A DNA stretch of 64,000 nucleotides from Chrysomallon squamiferum (taxonomy: Eukaryota; Mollusca; Gastropoda; Neomphalida; Peltospiridae). The stretch covers positions 4,474,715-4,538,714 of the forward strand of contig CM022677.1 in assembly GCA_012295275.1 (NCBI GenBank). The letters are read 5' to 3'. The translations under genes were made by a program, and so were the position numbers. The notes below the pieces were generated by a model that saw only the letters and a program-made list of their open reading frames with translations, made no database searches and was not told the origin of the DNA. Shown piece after piece: positions 1 through 14,280 of this stretch (position 1 is its first letter; each line of letters opens with the position of its first letter).

Positions 1-360
1 GTTTATATAATTATATATAAACTATCTAACTTAGATAAAGTGATAAATAAAACAGAGATAATCATATGTTTGTGTTTGCCCAGTCTGTTTATATAATTAT
101 ATATATACTATCTAACTTAGATATAGTGATAGATAAAACAGAGATAATCACATGTTTGTGTTTGCCCAGTCTGTTTATATAATTATATATATATATATAC
201 TATCTAACTTAGAAGAGATAAAGTGATAAATAAAACAGAGATAATCATATGTTTGTGTTTGCCCAATCTGTTTATATAATTATATATATATACTATCTAA
301 CTTAGAAGAGATAAAGTGATAGATAAAATAGAAATAATCACATGTTTGTGATCTCACACT
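1..360. repeat. AT-rich minisatellite, four units of about 85-96 bp
   Basis: Four near-identical units begin at about 1, 86, 173 and 269. Each has a TA-rich core, a TATCTAACTTAG segment and ends in a TTTGTGTTTGCCCAGTCTG-like segment. Unit length varies with the TA run. The array touches the coiled-coil exon remnant at about 350. Confidence 0.9.
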
Positions 361-640
361 TGAGATGCTCTATCTGTACTCTGTAGGCCTGCTCCTGTGA
401 CTCCTTACCACTCAGTCTCAACTCCAGAGTTCTCTTCTCCTTCTCCATCAAGTAGTTCTGAGCCTTCAGCTCTGCCTTCTCCATCTCACTCTCCAGCAGA
501 CACACCACACTTCATACGCCTCTGTCGCCTGGTACAAAGTCTGAACAATTTCCTGCATGTTAGAACAGCTCTGTAAATACTGCCCTAAATGTTCGGCTAA
601 TTTCAAATTTGGAAGCTGAAGTAGAAATTGTGAAAAAGTC
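350..640 (-). pseudogene. Coiled-coil protein exon remnant, family not recognised
   Basis: Read on the minus strand, 640 to 350 gives charged, Leu-rich helical sequence: an N-terminal part containing LGQYLQSCSNMQEIVQTLYQ and then LLESEMEKAELKAQNYLMEK followed by EKRTLELRL. The two parts are in different frames. The break lies near 510, where a GTG/TG repeat appears to have slipped, so this is probably a decayed exon. Heptad-like Leu spacing and Glu/Lys content indicate a coiled coil. No ATG or convincing terminal stop is visible. Neighbours are the 1-360 minisatellite and, 900 bp away, EGF-like exons on the same strand. It could belong to a different gene from the EGF exons. Confidence 0.5.
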
Positions 641-1554
641 ATAAGTCAAGAGTTATTCTGAGATATTGTTTAAATTTTTATTTTTGTCTGATTTGAAATG
701 GTATTACCACAGGCCAAAAAAATAAGCAAAGTTTAAACTGAGTTAAAATCACATTGGATGTCATGAAAAATAATATATCAATGACTTATTCTGTGTTATT
801 TTGTTAAAAATGTATTTATTTTAGTTGACTTGAAACAGTATTACCATAAAGCAAAAAATATAACATCAAAAATCATGAAAACTAATGAATAATAATTATG
901 TATTATTGTTAAAACTGTATTTATTTGCATTATTTGATTTGAAATAACTGTAGTTGGAAAACATTTGTAAATTGAAAAATATGTCAATGAATCATTTTCT
1001 GTCCATTTTTTTTTATTGTGAGGTGATATGACTTGAAATTACCACCATAAAAAAACCCCAACACTTTAATGAATTAAAACATCACACTAGAAATTATGAA
1101 AAACATGTCTATGAGTTATTCAGTATCACTACAAACCTTTAATTTTGTTTTTCATATTTTTCCCTATAATTATCAGTCAGATAACAATATACTGTCAGTA
1201 TATTCAATTTAAGTATAAAATATTTTGTATATCAGTATAATATATATATATATATATATATTTTATTTATTTACTTAAATTAATAATTAAGTATATGGCA
1301 AATGAATGAGAAAAAAAACAGGTGTTTGCAGGTGTCATTCATAGAATAAATGCCATATATTTGGTTATTCATTTAAATAAATGTACAAATAAATAAATAA
1401 ATAAATGAAGTGAAATGAAATGTTAGTATTTAGGTTTCTCACAAAATAAAGGTATATTCATATTCATTCATTCATTCATTTGTTAATTTATTCATTCATT
1501 TGTTAATTTATTCATTCATTCGTTAATTTATTCATTTATTCATTCGTCTTTTAC

Positions 1555-1668
1555 CTTGGTTACAGTCTGCTCCTGTCCAGCCCTGTTTACACAAACACTT
1601 ATAGGACCCAGCTACACTCTGACAAAACCCGTTGGGACAAGTTCCATTTAAAGAGCATTCATCAACAT
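1555..1668 (-). CDS. EGF-like exon 6 (38 codons)
   Basis: VDECSLNGTCPNGFCQS then GSYKCLCKQGWTGADCNQ, with six cysteines and DVDEC calcium-binding start. Acceptor CAG after a T run, donor GTAAAAG. Confidence 0.8.
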
Positions 1669-2608
1669 CTGAAAAAAAAAACAATTTTATATTCAAATTA
1701 CTGAAATTAAAAAAGAAACCAAAACCCACATATTCATGCTTATTTACATTAAAAAAAAAAAAAAAAAAAAAACCATTAACACAAATATAATTTACATTTC
1801 AAAATAATATTTGCATAGGTAATAATAAAATGAATAAATATGATATATTTTACAAATAATTATCTGTTAATAATTTATAATACAAAAATGAAATACATTT
1901 GGCAGTTAACAAATTTATGAATTTAATAAATTTAAATTTGATAAATTTTTATACATTCTACAATTAATAATAAAATTAAAGATGAATGTAACACATTTTT
2001 ACACATAATAATATGAATAAATATAATATTTACATTTTGCAGTCAATATTGAAGTCTTAATAAAATGTAAAAATATCTTATTCATTTTACAGATAATAAA
2101 AATTCATTACATAACTAATCTTATAGTTGAGAACTAAAATGTATATATAATAACAGGACTATGACAAGAAAAAAATAATTGTATAATCAAAAAGGTTAAA
2201 ATAAAATACAATTAACTGTTTGTATAAATTTCAAAATATAAACTTTTAAGTTTAAATACAAAATTTAAACCAAACTATAAAGAAATAAAAATTATCTGTG
2301 GATCAAAATAATAATTAACTGAGGAGTTCAAAGAGATAAAATTTCTAAATAAAATGCTAATAAACCAGACTGAAAGAAAACAAAATAAAGATAAATGAAC
2401 AAAAATACTTTAATCAAATATTTATTTTTAATTTATATATATGTATCTTTCTGTCTATCTGTCAGTTTTATTTTATTTTATTTTATTTTATTGATTTATT
2501 TTGCTATCTGTTACTAAAATATAATTTTAAAAACATCTGAAATAAATATATATTTGATTAATGCAATAGTCAATATTAAATATTCTTTTTTCAATGACAT
2601 AAACATAC

Positions 2609-2691
2609 CTTCAGTACAGTTTACACCAGTCCAATACCATCTATGCAACTTCCATTGTTCTTGCATGGATTTTCTTTGCAATCATCAATAG
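2609..2691 (-). pseudogene. EGF-like exon 5 with internal deletion and frame break
   Basis: Begins AIDDCKENPCKNNGSCIDG, then the frame hits a stop. WTGVNCTE, the end of an EGF module, follows in another frame. The exon is 83 bp against 111 for its sisters, so about 28 bp holding the fourth and fifth cysteines are gone. Splice sites (TTTCAG, GTATGT) are intact. Confidence 0.75.
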
Positions 2692-2799
2692 CTGAAACAT
2701 TTGGGAAAACAAAATTACAGTATAAAAGTATTTTTGAAAAAATATAAATACATAATGAAGAATAAACAGAACTAAATGAATATTCAGACAATTATGAGA

Positions 2800-3400
2800 C
2801 AAATGAATTTTTGGCTGGTAAAGTCTGCAGCTGGACAGGATCTGGTATTTCCAACTTGTTGCCTGGTGATGGACTTCATCCCAAGCAGCCACGATGGATA
2901 CCAGTCACTGAATTCGTAAAAGCAGCAATTTCTACCATTCGTCATGAAGTGTGTCATGTTCCAATAGGTCTAGTGGTTGTCAGGGCAACCTCAGATGTTG
3001 CTGTTTGTGATGTTGAGAGGGTAGAAGATGTCTGAGTGGTCTCTGAGCTCTTGTTTTCCCACAGCACGGAGCTCTTCAATGAAGAAAGTCACTGTTCTGT
3101 GTTGTGTATCAGATACTTATCAGTGCTGTTGTGCAAGGCTAGGTCTTCAAGGACATCACTATGCTTTGGTCATCCAGTTCTTGCCCTGTCTTTGAATCAA
3201 ACAACCAATGACAGTTTGGTTAAAGCTCAGATCTCTGCCATCCTCTCTACATGACGTTTCAGTAAAATGTATACGCCAGTAACCAGCCATTTTCATTATT
3301 TCAAACAGTCTTCAACCTGCCACAAACTTTCACAAACAAGAAGGACCATTCAGATCTCCTGTGTTAACATGTAATGGAATAAAACTCAAACTGCAAATCC
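2800..3400. other. Low-AT island with open frames, no family recognised
   Basis: This stretch has ordinary base composition, unlike the AT-rich surroundings. On the plus strand it holds frames of 74 and 72 codons end to end (2811-3035, 3036-3254), including WIPVTEFVKAAISTIRHEVC. An AATAAA-type signal lies near 3378. It looks like a decayed exon or transposon-derived piece inserted in the EGF locus. I cannot name it and do not claim it is translated. Confidence 0.3.
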
Positions 3401-4274
3401 ATGTATGTCACTTCTGTGTCTGTCTGTCAGTGTGTTGCGTAGATCTCATTTAAATTATGTGATAGAATGAACATGTTTTCCATATATGCAAATAACAACA
3501 ACATAGAATTAAGAACTATGCTAACAGGCTCTATTTTGAAGAAAAAAAACTGTTATTCAATATTGATTTGGGTGGCACTTAAATTTTGCACAGGTGTATA
3601 TGACAATTTTGACAATGATACACTTTTTTGTTCTTTGGATGAAATATATATAATTTATTTTATCAGTTCGTTTATTGCACAAAACATTCACCATAATAGG
3701 AAGAAAAAATAATAATAACAATTAAAAAACAAATTGTTGAAAACAATTTTTAATCTGTTTGTTAATACTGTCAAATGACATTTCAACAATAAAAAAGAAA
3801 AATCATATTTTGTAGATTAGACAAAATGTATTTGTATCAACAGAAACACACTTAAAATAGAAATAAATAATTTGTTTTCTATTTGTACACCTCAACAGAA
3901 TATATATAAAATATATTTGAGCTTTTCTCTCAATAGAGGTAATTCTTCTGTTTCTGTCAATACAAGTACATTTTAATTAGATAGTATATAAAATATATTT
4001 TAATTTGAAAGTACATGAAGTATTTTTTAATTAGAAAGTATACAAAATATAATTTAATTAGAAACAATATAAAATGTATTTTAATTAGAAACCATATAAA
4101 ATAAATTCTTTGTGTGTCTATCAACATAATAACATTTCAACTAGAAAGTACATTAAATATATTTTGCCTGCTTTTGTCCCCATATTACACTTGAACTAAA
4201 AAGTATATAAAATGTATTTTGGCTATTTGAATATACAGATACATTAACAAACTACATTTTAAAGTGTTACTAAC

Positions 4275-4397
4275 TTTTGTCGCAGTGAACACCTTCGTAG
4301 TCAGCTGTACAGTTACAGATGTATTTTCCTGAACCTTTGAGTTCAGCATTTATACAGGTTCCGTTTACACATGGACTACTGGCACATTCATTAATAT
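4275..4397 (-). CDS. EGF-like exon 4 (41 codons)
   Basis: INECASSPCVNGTCINAE then KYICNCTADYEGVHCDK, with six cysteines. A longer C3-C4 loop explains the extra 12 bp. Acceptor CACAG, donor GTTAGT. Confidence 0.8.
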
Positions 4398-5876
4398 CTG
4401 TGAATACATGAATAAATGAGTGAATGAAAGAATAAAACAAATAAAGAAAGGAATAAACGAAGGAATAAAGTAACGAATGAATGAATGTGATAAAGGAAGA
4501 AAGGAAGGAACGAATAAAACGAAGGAAGGAAGAAATGATTAAAGGAATTAATATTTTAATGAATAAAAAATTAAATGAACAAATAAATAATTAAATAAAT
4601 AAAAAATAACAAATGGTAAGAAATAAATATCTGGCAAAAATAATGAATATATAAAAAAACAAATAAATATTTGGTTACAGTAATGAAAAATAAATAAATG
4701 GTAAGCAAACTGATAACATATTTAAAAACATTTGCAAAAATGAATAAATGAATAACTAAATGGAAAATAAATAAATTATCTTGGTAAATTAACAGGATAT
4801 ATAAATTGACACATACACACACACACACACTCGTGTGTATTTTTTTCATTCATTGTCTTAGTTTTTCATTTGTATTTAACTGTAAGTATGTCCTCTAAAT
4901 AAAGCCTGTGTTTCTGTTAAACATTTTAAAAGATTTCAGTTCATGAAAACGAATGGTAAATCAGAGAAAACTGGCTACAGCTGCTTACTGTATTTAGTCA
5001 AATAATAATAATCTAGCCAGGTATTAACTCTCATCTGCAAACCATACCCTGCATAGCTGGGTATAGCTACTGTACAATGCAAACGAAAAAGCTGTTCAAT
5101 AAAACTATTTTAACATCTGGTGAAAACATTAATAAAATGAAAGCTATTAAGAACACAAGCTTTTTGTTATATAAACAATTTTTGTTTTTTAAATTAAATG
5201 TTTTTAAATGTTTATTTATTTATTTAGAAAACTAGTTTTGTTAATTATTATTATTATTATTAATTTGTTATTGATTTTCGTGTGGTTTTTTATGGGGTTT
5301 TTGTGAGGTATTATCTTCTTTTTTATCCTAGTAAATGTTTTATGTTATTCTTATGATTATTATCATCGTTTTATCTTTTACAATAACAACAAAAAATTTC
5401 AAATTCAAAATCATTATTAATTTAAATAATTATTAACTGATTCTGTTCTGATGTTTTTTCATTATCAAAACTTATTCTGACAAGTAAATAATATAATTAA
5501 GAATATTATTTTTTATTCAAAAATATTACAATTTATAAATGCAGATTCAATATATTCTGATTATAAACACTAATTAAATACATTGCAATAAAAATATTAA
5601 CTAAATATATTATAAATTAAGGCCAATTAAATAAATTATAAATAAAATAAAATATATATTAACGTTAATTAAATAAATAGTAGTCAAATAATATTTAAAT
5701 ACATCAAATTACTTTAAATATAATTTATTACAAAAATATAATGCTAAACATAATTTATCATAATGTATATCGATAAATATAGTTTATCATAACTTATAAT
5801 GTTAAATATAATTTATTACCGTAAAATGATGTTAAATTTAATTAAGTATTATAATCAAAAATTTCATTAATTTTAC

Positions 5877-5987
5877 CTTCTGAACAATTTCGTCCTTCCC
5901 ACCCAGGTGAACATGTACAGGTGTAATTATTATGCTCATCTGTACAATTTCCGTGTTGGCAAGGATTAGGTGAACATTCATCAGTTT
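5877..5987 (-). CDS. EGF-like exon 3
   Basis: Complete module, [18 protein letters not shown] then [19 protein letters not shown]. It is 111 bp, acceptor TTTCAG, donor GTAAAA. It closely resembles exon 1, which suggests tandem exon duplication. Confidence 0.8.
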
Positions 5988-6147
5988 CTGAAACAAACAT
6001 ATTTGAACAGAGTTGTCAGTAAAAGATTTTATACACAGTGATATCCATTTTAAAATGAACTCACAAGAATATATCGAGAAATATGATGATGTACTGGAGA
6101 AAGATAGAGATGTGATGAGAATGATAGGAGAGAGAGAGGGAAGGGAA

Positions 6148-6240
6148 GAGAATGAGAGAGAAAGAAGGAAAGAGAATGAGAGAGAAAGAAGGAAAGAGAA
6201 TGAGAGAGAAAGAAGGAAAGAGAATGAGAGAGATAATGAG
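6148..6240. repeat. 24-bp purine minisatellite, about four units
   Basis: GAGAATGAGAGAGAAAGAAGGAAA-type units in tandem lie in the intron between EGF exons 2 and 3. Confidence 0.85.
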
Positions 6241-6561
6241 AAGAGGGAAAAGATGAGAAAAGCAAAGGAGATTATAAAGACAGACAGAAGGATAAATAGA
6301 ACCATAGAGAGAAAGAAAGAAAAAAGAGAAATAGAGACAGAGAGAGAGAAAATATAAAATATTCAAAATTAAAGTAATAATAAATTAAATTTGATAACGT
6401 AAATATATTCAATTTTATTATTATACATACTCACAAAAACAGTTATAGAGAATATATACAAGTGTTTTTAAGTATAAATTTTAAAAGGTAGTAAAAATAT
6501 TTAACTATAAAGATAAATAATAATTTTTGCTAGCAAAGAAAAACAGGAATATTTTCTTTAC

Positions 6562-6672
6562 CTTTTGAACAATTTTTTCTTTCCCAGCCAGGGGTACAAG
6601 TACAATTATAATCATTAACTTTGTCTGTACTTGCATTATTCTGACAAGGATTTGGGTCACAGTCATTAATAT
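6562..6672 (-). CDS. EGF-like exon 2, third cysteine missing
   Basis: Starts INDCDPNPCQNNASTDK and continues NDYNCTCTPGWERKNCSK. Where sister modules have NGNCTD this one has NNASTD, so only five of six cysteines remain. The exon is still 111 bp, phase 1-1, with good splice sites (CAG acceptor, GTAAAG donor). A missing cysteine would leave an unpaired thiol and suggests relaxed constraint. Confidence 0.75.
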
Positions 6673-7103
6673 CTGAAGCAAAATGTACATCTAAGATATC
6701 ACACTTTTCAAGAGAGAAGAAATAAGCAACAGGAAGAAATAACAAAAGGACAGAAAAATAAAGAGAGAGAGAATGGTGGGCAGCAAAAAACAAAACAAAT
6801 AAATTTATAATGTATTAAATTGAACTGCTTAATCACATCACGTTTTTCTTGTTTATTTATTTATTTATTTACTCTTTTTTTTTTTAATATAAAATTATTT
6901 AGACCGATACACATTTTAAAAGTTGTAAATTCAAATAACCAAACAGAAAAGCTTAGAAATAATTACATTACCCATTGAACAATTTTTTTTTTTGTTCAAT
7001 AATATAAAAAATAAACATGTTATGAAAAACAGTAATTCAATAAAAGCATGTTATTTAATAAATGATTTTGAAAAATAAATAAATAAATAAATATATAAAA
7101 TCA

Positions 7104-7247
<144 letters not shown>

Positions 7248-7249
7248 TT

Positions 7250-7589
7250 AAACATATACAAATAAAATACCAGTAAATATATATAAACATTGTCTGCTGA
7301 AATGATTGTACAGTGAAATTATATTTAAAAAGACTAGTTTAATTCAAAATAGGTTTTCAATTCAAATGTTAGAATTTCACTTAATAATTAACAATAATGA
7401 ACACTGAATATTGCCCAAACAAATTCAAATATTTTCTTTGTATGTTTGAAGAAAATTTTAAACTTCTGTAATGAAATTTTACAAGAGAAAATTGACAACA
7501 ACAATAACAAAAAAAAAAAAGATGTAGAAATCTAAATGCAAAGAGACAAAAATTTGGTAATGAATTGTGATTTCAGCAAATTAACAAAC

Positions 7590-7640
<51 letters not shown>

Positions 7641-9486
7641 TCTTATTCAAACGAAAGCAATGATAATGCAAAAATACAAACAAAAATCTTGCTGAAAATT
7701 AAACCAAGTGAAATACCCACAATTTAATTTTAAACTGATGAAAATAAAAATAAGATGTAATTACTCACAAACAAGCTTATTAAAAACAAACTGCTCAGTT
7801 ATTAAAGGAAAATAAAACAATTACTAAGTACAACAAACAGCAACTCAAATATAAAAGATATCACACTGCCATTTATTTGTCAAAAATATTTGTAAACGTA
7901 ACACAGCCTTGTTGAAAAGAATGCCACTAGAATTAATCTTTAGTAATTTCAATATGTGGAAGAGAAATAATACATATACATATATATATTTTTTTTTAAA
8001 TATAACTGATCTTATTTTAATGAATTAGCTTAAATGAAATACAAGCAAAGAAATTTAACTCAACTATAAAAATGAAAACAATGAAAAAGAATAATCACCG
8101 TTTTTTGTCTAAAATTTGTTTATCTGGAAAATATTTCATAATTACTAGTCAAGGGAAGCAACCCCAGATGTTACCCATCTCACCACAATCAAGAAAAGTA
8201 ATTATAAAAATGACCAAATATTTGAGTTTTCATTTTTTAAAGCAAAACTTAAAAAGTCTTTGTTATTTTTCCTTTTTAGTTACATATAATTTCCTTTTTA
8301 ATTACATATAATTTATTTTTTAAAATGGTAAATAATTAAATTATTAGAAGATCCAGTTACACTGAAATCACAATTATTACAGTAAAACAATAATAATGAA
8401 TACAATAAAAATAAAATTAAAATAATCATTTTATTTCAGTTTTCATTGTGCTTTGTTCACAAATTATATTCCAAAAACATATTTATAAATATGATACTTT
8501 TTAAAGATTTTCATAAATTATGTTGCAAACTACAAGCATGAAATAAACATTTAATGTTAAGAATATGACTAGATTTAATTTTCAAAAATGTATATATATA
8601 TATATATAAATATATTAAAGTGACGAATACAGAAAAACAATAAAGGTGCATAAGCCTGTGTTTGTTATAAATATTTATTTATGTTATCTCTTGTGATTTA
8701 TAAAGTTACAATTCCAAGATTTACAATAAATTATAATATTAACTCAAAGTGAGACAGATTTCATACTTGTGATAACAACTTAACCAAATGGGACAGTCAA
8801 AAATCAAACATGACAGTCAAAATCATAGCATTACCTAATCCGACAGTCAAAAATCTGTCATGTCTAACAGTGAAACATTACAGCCTTATGTAACTGCACA
8901 GTCAAAACTGAGAAATACTAAACCAGAACATTATTGGAACATTACTAAATCTATCAGTTAAAATCAGAATAATATCAAATTTGACACTGACAATCAAAAT
9001 ACTAATAAGCCAAATACAAATATAATTCATAACATTTTTATTAAAAAGAAAGAACAAATGTGTTTTAAAATATTAATGACAAAAACAAGAAATAAGTCAA
9101 AATAAAAATGCATAGAGTATTAAAATAATCATAATAAATAAAAAAATACATGTGTTAGTTTTAATTATTTAATTATATGTATATTATAGGTTTTGTAACA
9201 GGTAACTTTTAAAAAAAAAATAATAAAAAATTAAAAGTAACAATATGAAGTACAGCTGATTTGTTTTAGAATTTTGTTTTATATATTATTATTATAATTA
9301 CTGTGTATTTCTTTAAACTGAGAATGGGTCAAATCAACAAGATGTGACCACTGACACATAATAGGTCAATGTCACCCAGTTTTCACACAAAGGGTCAAAG
9401 TCATTACATTTTACACAAAATGGGTTAACATGATCAATTCTTACTATGATATCTGAGCAAATAAGCAAGAAGCTGAGCTTATATAA

Positions 9487-9523
<37 letters not shown>

Positions 9524-10668
9524 TATATATGTGTCTGTGTTTGTGTAGGTAGTGTGGTGTGTGTGCCTGTGTATACAATGTTTGTATAAATAAAAATGTT
9601 TGTTGATTTACATTTGCAGTGCAGTCCAATTTCTTCCAGCCAACCAGAAAAATAAGAAAATATTTATCAGAGACAAAATATATCCTCAAAATTACCACAA
9701 CATTCAAAGCAAAACCAGCATAAAATAATTATATCTGTACAAATACTATAAAAATTAGAGATGGCATCTTTCTGTTACTTCAAGAAATGTTAAAAATTAA
9801 ATAGAGTTCTTTATGGCCTATTTTATTTGGTCATAAGTTAAAGTCTGGTTTGAACTGTACCAAAAAACCCTGGACCTAAATAATGCTTGCAAATGTTTTC
9901 ATTTACCTATGTCTGGATATTAAATAAATTTTATTATGTTTTACTGGTTAAAGGTGCTGCCTGTTGTTAAGAATTTTTTTTTTCAATAATTTCTTTTGAA
10001 ACATTTGGTAATAAAAAAACCTAACAAAATATTTTAAATTGATGAATTAATAACAGTAATACTAATACAAGGAAACCAATATTATTTTTAAGATATTTAG
10101 TTTTAATTTTTAACTTTCATTTTTATATTTTCAAACAGTGGTTTCATAATAATAGTAATAATAGTAAAATTAAAATAATTAATAATGAATCATTTACAAT
10201 CTGAAAAAACAACAAAAAAAACCATAAAATAAAAACCATTGTACAGTCAGTTATTAATTGTTATTATTTCTTTATTCTTGTCAATATTTAAAAACAAAAT
10301 ATTGCTTTATAACTAGTATATATGAAACTATCAATTAAAAGACCTGCAATTAAATAAAAATAATAAAATAACAAAGTTAATGAAGAAGATAAAAAATAAC
10401 CATCAACTAAAAACTTTAGAGAATTTTTTTTTTCTTTTTGAGATGACAAGGATATAATGACTAATTAAAAAATAGATATTTTGCCTCAGTTTGTTAAACT
10501 AAACATGCAGAATTTGTATGACTCATAAATATTAAAAATGTAATAATAATAATTTTAAAAACATTTGGTTTAAAAAAAAAAGGTGATGAAAATAATAATA
10601 AAAATAGGTATGTCAACTCATCAGATACTGAAAATGTTAGTTTAATACAAATTTTCTTTTTCACTGTT

Positions 10669-10720
<52 letters not shown>

Positions 10721-11119
10721 AAAAAAAAATAAATAAAAAAATAATAATAATAATAAAAAAAATAAATAAAATATAAACAAATTTACATTTTATAAATTTA
10801 ACCCCCTAAATTTTTTTTTTAATTTTTATTCTTAAAATAGTAATAATAATAGTAATAATAATAATAAAAATAAAATGTTTTCTCAGACATGTGATAAAGA
10901 AATAAATGTTTCAGGTTTTAAAATTTATGCAGAATTGTATCATATTCATGCTTAATAAAAGTAAACATAAATTATTAATTTAATTAATTAATTAATTTAC
11001 TTTAGTACAGTAACATTCTTTTATATAAATCTTTTGATACAAAATTTTATTTTTAACTTAAAAATATTTAACTTTAAAAACTGGTTTTATGATCTTTTTA
11101 TTATGCCAGGAAAAAACAA

Positions 11120-11154
<35 letters not shown>

Positions 11155-12729
11155 CCTGAAAAAAAAAAATTATAACAATAATAATGATAATAACCAGGTA
11201 ATACATATATGCATAGATCATAAATTATGTGAAATATTTAAAAACAATTTTGACAGAAAAAATAAAATAAAATAATGGTAATAAAAACCAGAGAGATCCC
11301 GCATAAAGATACCTTCCACAAAAGCTCCACCCCCATGAAAACAATCTTCCACCATTGCCTCAAAGTTAGATTTATTTTACATTTATATCAGGTGAGCTAA
11401 CAATACCAGGCAAACAAAAACTAAAAAACAAAAAAAATAATAATAATAAAATAAAAAAAATTCAATCAAAAAATAAGAAGAAAATGAAAAAATAAAAATG
11501 AAGATGGCAACAACTATAAAGGATAAAGATAATAATAATTATTATTATTACTATTATTATAATAAAAATTAATAAAATGATTTAAAATCATGAAGCCTGT
11601 ACAACTAATTAAAATAAAACATAATTAACCCATCAACCTGGAAACCACCTCCATTTTAAAAAAAAAATAAAAAAAAAAAAAATCCCTAATTATGAAACAT
11701 ATTATTATACAGTCATGTCATACATATACATGAGATGAGGGCAGAGTCAAATATTAGCCCCACCCAATATCATGAATGATGCAATAAAATTTGACTTAAA
11801 GAGCAACTGATAATTAATTTTTATACAGCACCATATATATGAAATCTTTGCAGTTTTGCAACAAAAATGAATTAACATATATATTTATTTTTTTATTTTT
11901 TCTTATATACGACCTTACTCATTTACATCAAGGTAATATAGAGATAATATATTTATATACACATTTATTTTATTATTTACTTTATGATCGGAGAATAAAA
12001 ATTCAAAATTATTTCTTAAACGTATGACTCCAAGCTTACTTCACAATATCTATCTGACAAAAAGTTACATGGTCAATTTTAGTGTTTTTACTTATTTTTC
12101 TTTTCTTTGCAATGATTAGTTTGTGAACACATATTTCTTTTCTTTTCATTCAAAGAGAAAAATAGAATTAACTATTTAACCAGAGAGTGTCATATATATA
12201 TATATAACTGTGTGCAGGGTGTAATACCCCTTATCACAATATTACCAAGCAGTTTAAAACAGATTAAGACAAAAACAAAAAAATGTATATCATAACTATA
12301 TCATAACAAGTATATACATGAACATTCATTTAATGTGAATGCAGAATATTAACAAATACAATATTTCTTGATACTTGTTTTTTTGTTGTTGTTGTTTTGT
12401 TTATTTTTTTTTTCCTTCTGTTGTTTTGGAGGTTGATTTTTTTTTTTCTGTTTCAAGTTTTTGTCCTTTTTGTGTTGTTTTAGTTTTTTTTTTAAATTTA
12501 TTGGTTTTTTATACATTATTATTTATTTATTTATTTAACAAGCAGTTAATCACTGTAGAATCAAGGCTGATGATCCATTTCTTCACCTCATTTTTCCCTT
12601 CATCCGACAATAAGCAAGTTTACAAAGTCACAGATATAACTTAATTGACATCAACCAAAAATAAAACGGGGGAGGGAAATCCCAGCTTCATTATTCAAAT
12701 AAAAATAATAATAATAATAATAATAAAAA

Positions 12730-12773
<44 letters not shown>

Positions 12774-13080
12774 TGACACACATGATGAGTAAGCTGGAGA
12801 ACATTTACAGTTTTAGTCATTTTATTCAGCACAATGCTTATTCATGTTTTTCAATTTTAAAAATCAATATTATGTTGTTTTTTTGTTGTTTTCTTCAGTG
12901 AGCCACAGTTTTGGTTTATTATGATTGTAATTCTTTGGGTTTTTTTTCCTCTTCCAAATTTAATTACTGCTCCCAACACCAGTTATGTGTTAAAAAAAAA
13001 AAAAAAAAAAATAAATATAAAAAAAAAAAAAAAAAAAAGAAATATATTCAATTTTTCAAACCGTTACAGGTATTTTCCAA

Positions 13081-13116
<36 letters not shown>

Positions 13117-13969
13117 CCAAAAGCCACTTTTCATGTTATTTTTCTCTCTGAGATAATAATTGGCTCATTTTCTCCTGACTGGATTCAATCCTGGTTTTTA
13201 TTTTTAAGCTCTCGTCAGTCAAAACTGACAACAAAATCATCTTACAAATTTCTTCTCTGTTCTTTCTAAAATACAGTCACAAAACTTCCACCAATCCAAG
13301 AAAAAATTTTCTCCACTTATTTTTCCTTAAAACAAAACTCAGAAATGCGAACTTGAGAACGTCATCATTTTCTTTTGTTGATGAAAAAAAATCCAATAAA
13401 GTTGAAAATGATTTAAGCATCTGAGTGTTCGGTTTTGCCAAAGATGATGAAGTTGTTTTGAAACGATCAGTCCACGATATTTATATATTTAAAAAAAAAA
13501 AAAAGTCTGAAAAAAGTCACATCCATTTATAAATCATGTTTTTTAAAATCTTATTTTTCCTGGCATAAAAAACAACAACAAAAAAACAAAAAGGGTGAAA
13601 GAAAAAAAAAATGGTTTAGTTTCAACCTGCATAACAGAAATTTCTTCACTGTATTTTTTTTTGTGTTGTTGTTTTCTTAAACTTCCTCCTTTTTGAATTA
13701 AATACAAAATAAACAACAACAATAACAACAGAAAAAAAATCTTTCATTTTTCATTCTACTGTTGCAACACATAATAATAATATGCAAAAGCCCCCCCAAA
13801 AAAAAAATCATCATTTCAATTTCACTTCAGAAGGGCATGGAAATAATCCACTCGTTATACTTTTCTCCTGTCGTAAATGTAATATGCAGAGCCAAAATAA
13901 ATTCAGCACATCTTTTTTTTTCTTAACTTCTTTGGGAAGAGAAGGAAAAGGGGGAATAACTCAATCACT
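7250..13969. other. AT-rich stretch without recognisable genes
   Basis: About 6.7 kb with no convincing exon. It contains an AAT run (7590-7640), degenerate GACAGTCAAAA repeats (8790-8950), TA/CA runs (9485-9530), AAAT runs (10670-10740), TA runs (11120-11150) and poly-A/poly-T blocks (12990-13115). Short open frames here come from low-complexity sequence. Confidence 0.7.
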
Positions 13970-14280
13970 TTATGTATCGGTGCGACCTATATAATCAAGG
14001 ATATGCTGAGTGAAAAAGGCAACCAAAATAGCGAAGATCACAAAAATAACAACAATTATGGCTGCCCACTGCTGGTCAGTCAGCTGTCGAGATTCTGTCG
14101 ACTTGAAATCGACAGATTTTTAGGAGTTTGAGTGCTCAGGCTCGGGGCTCAGTGTCGTGAACGTCACCCCGGGGCTGAATGCGTCGTCTCTGCGCTGTCG
14201 AACTGCACACACTCTCGCGTGGTAGTCAGTCTTTGTTTGTAGCTTTCCAGCTTCAACTGAACACTGAGCCCGCGGTACAA
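13970..14280 (-). pseudogene. Fndc3: FNDC3 last exon with C-terminal transmembrane anchor
   Basis: Acceptor TTTACAG then LYRGLSVQLKLE. A one-base shift gives LQTKTDYHARVCAVRQRRD and AFSPGVTFTTLSPEPEHSNS, then an in-frame TAA at 14120-14122. The same frame continues KSVDFKSTESRQLTDQQW and a 20-residue hydrophobic segment, ending DYIGRTDT and TAA at 13970. FNDC3 proteins end with an equivalent tail anchor. If translated, the stop would remove the anchor. Confidence 0.75.

Noticed and set aside
1-360. CRISPR array
   Set aside because: The repeats are contiguous AT-rich units without unique spacers, in a eukaryotic setting. The same holds for the 66-, 76- and 372-bp arrays.
7536-7727. Asn-rich frame
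   Set aside because: An AAT microsatellite with chance flanks.
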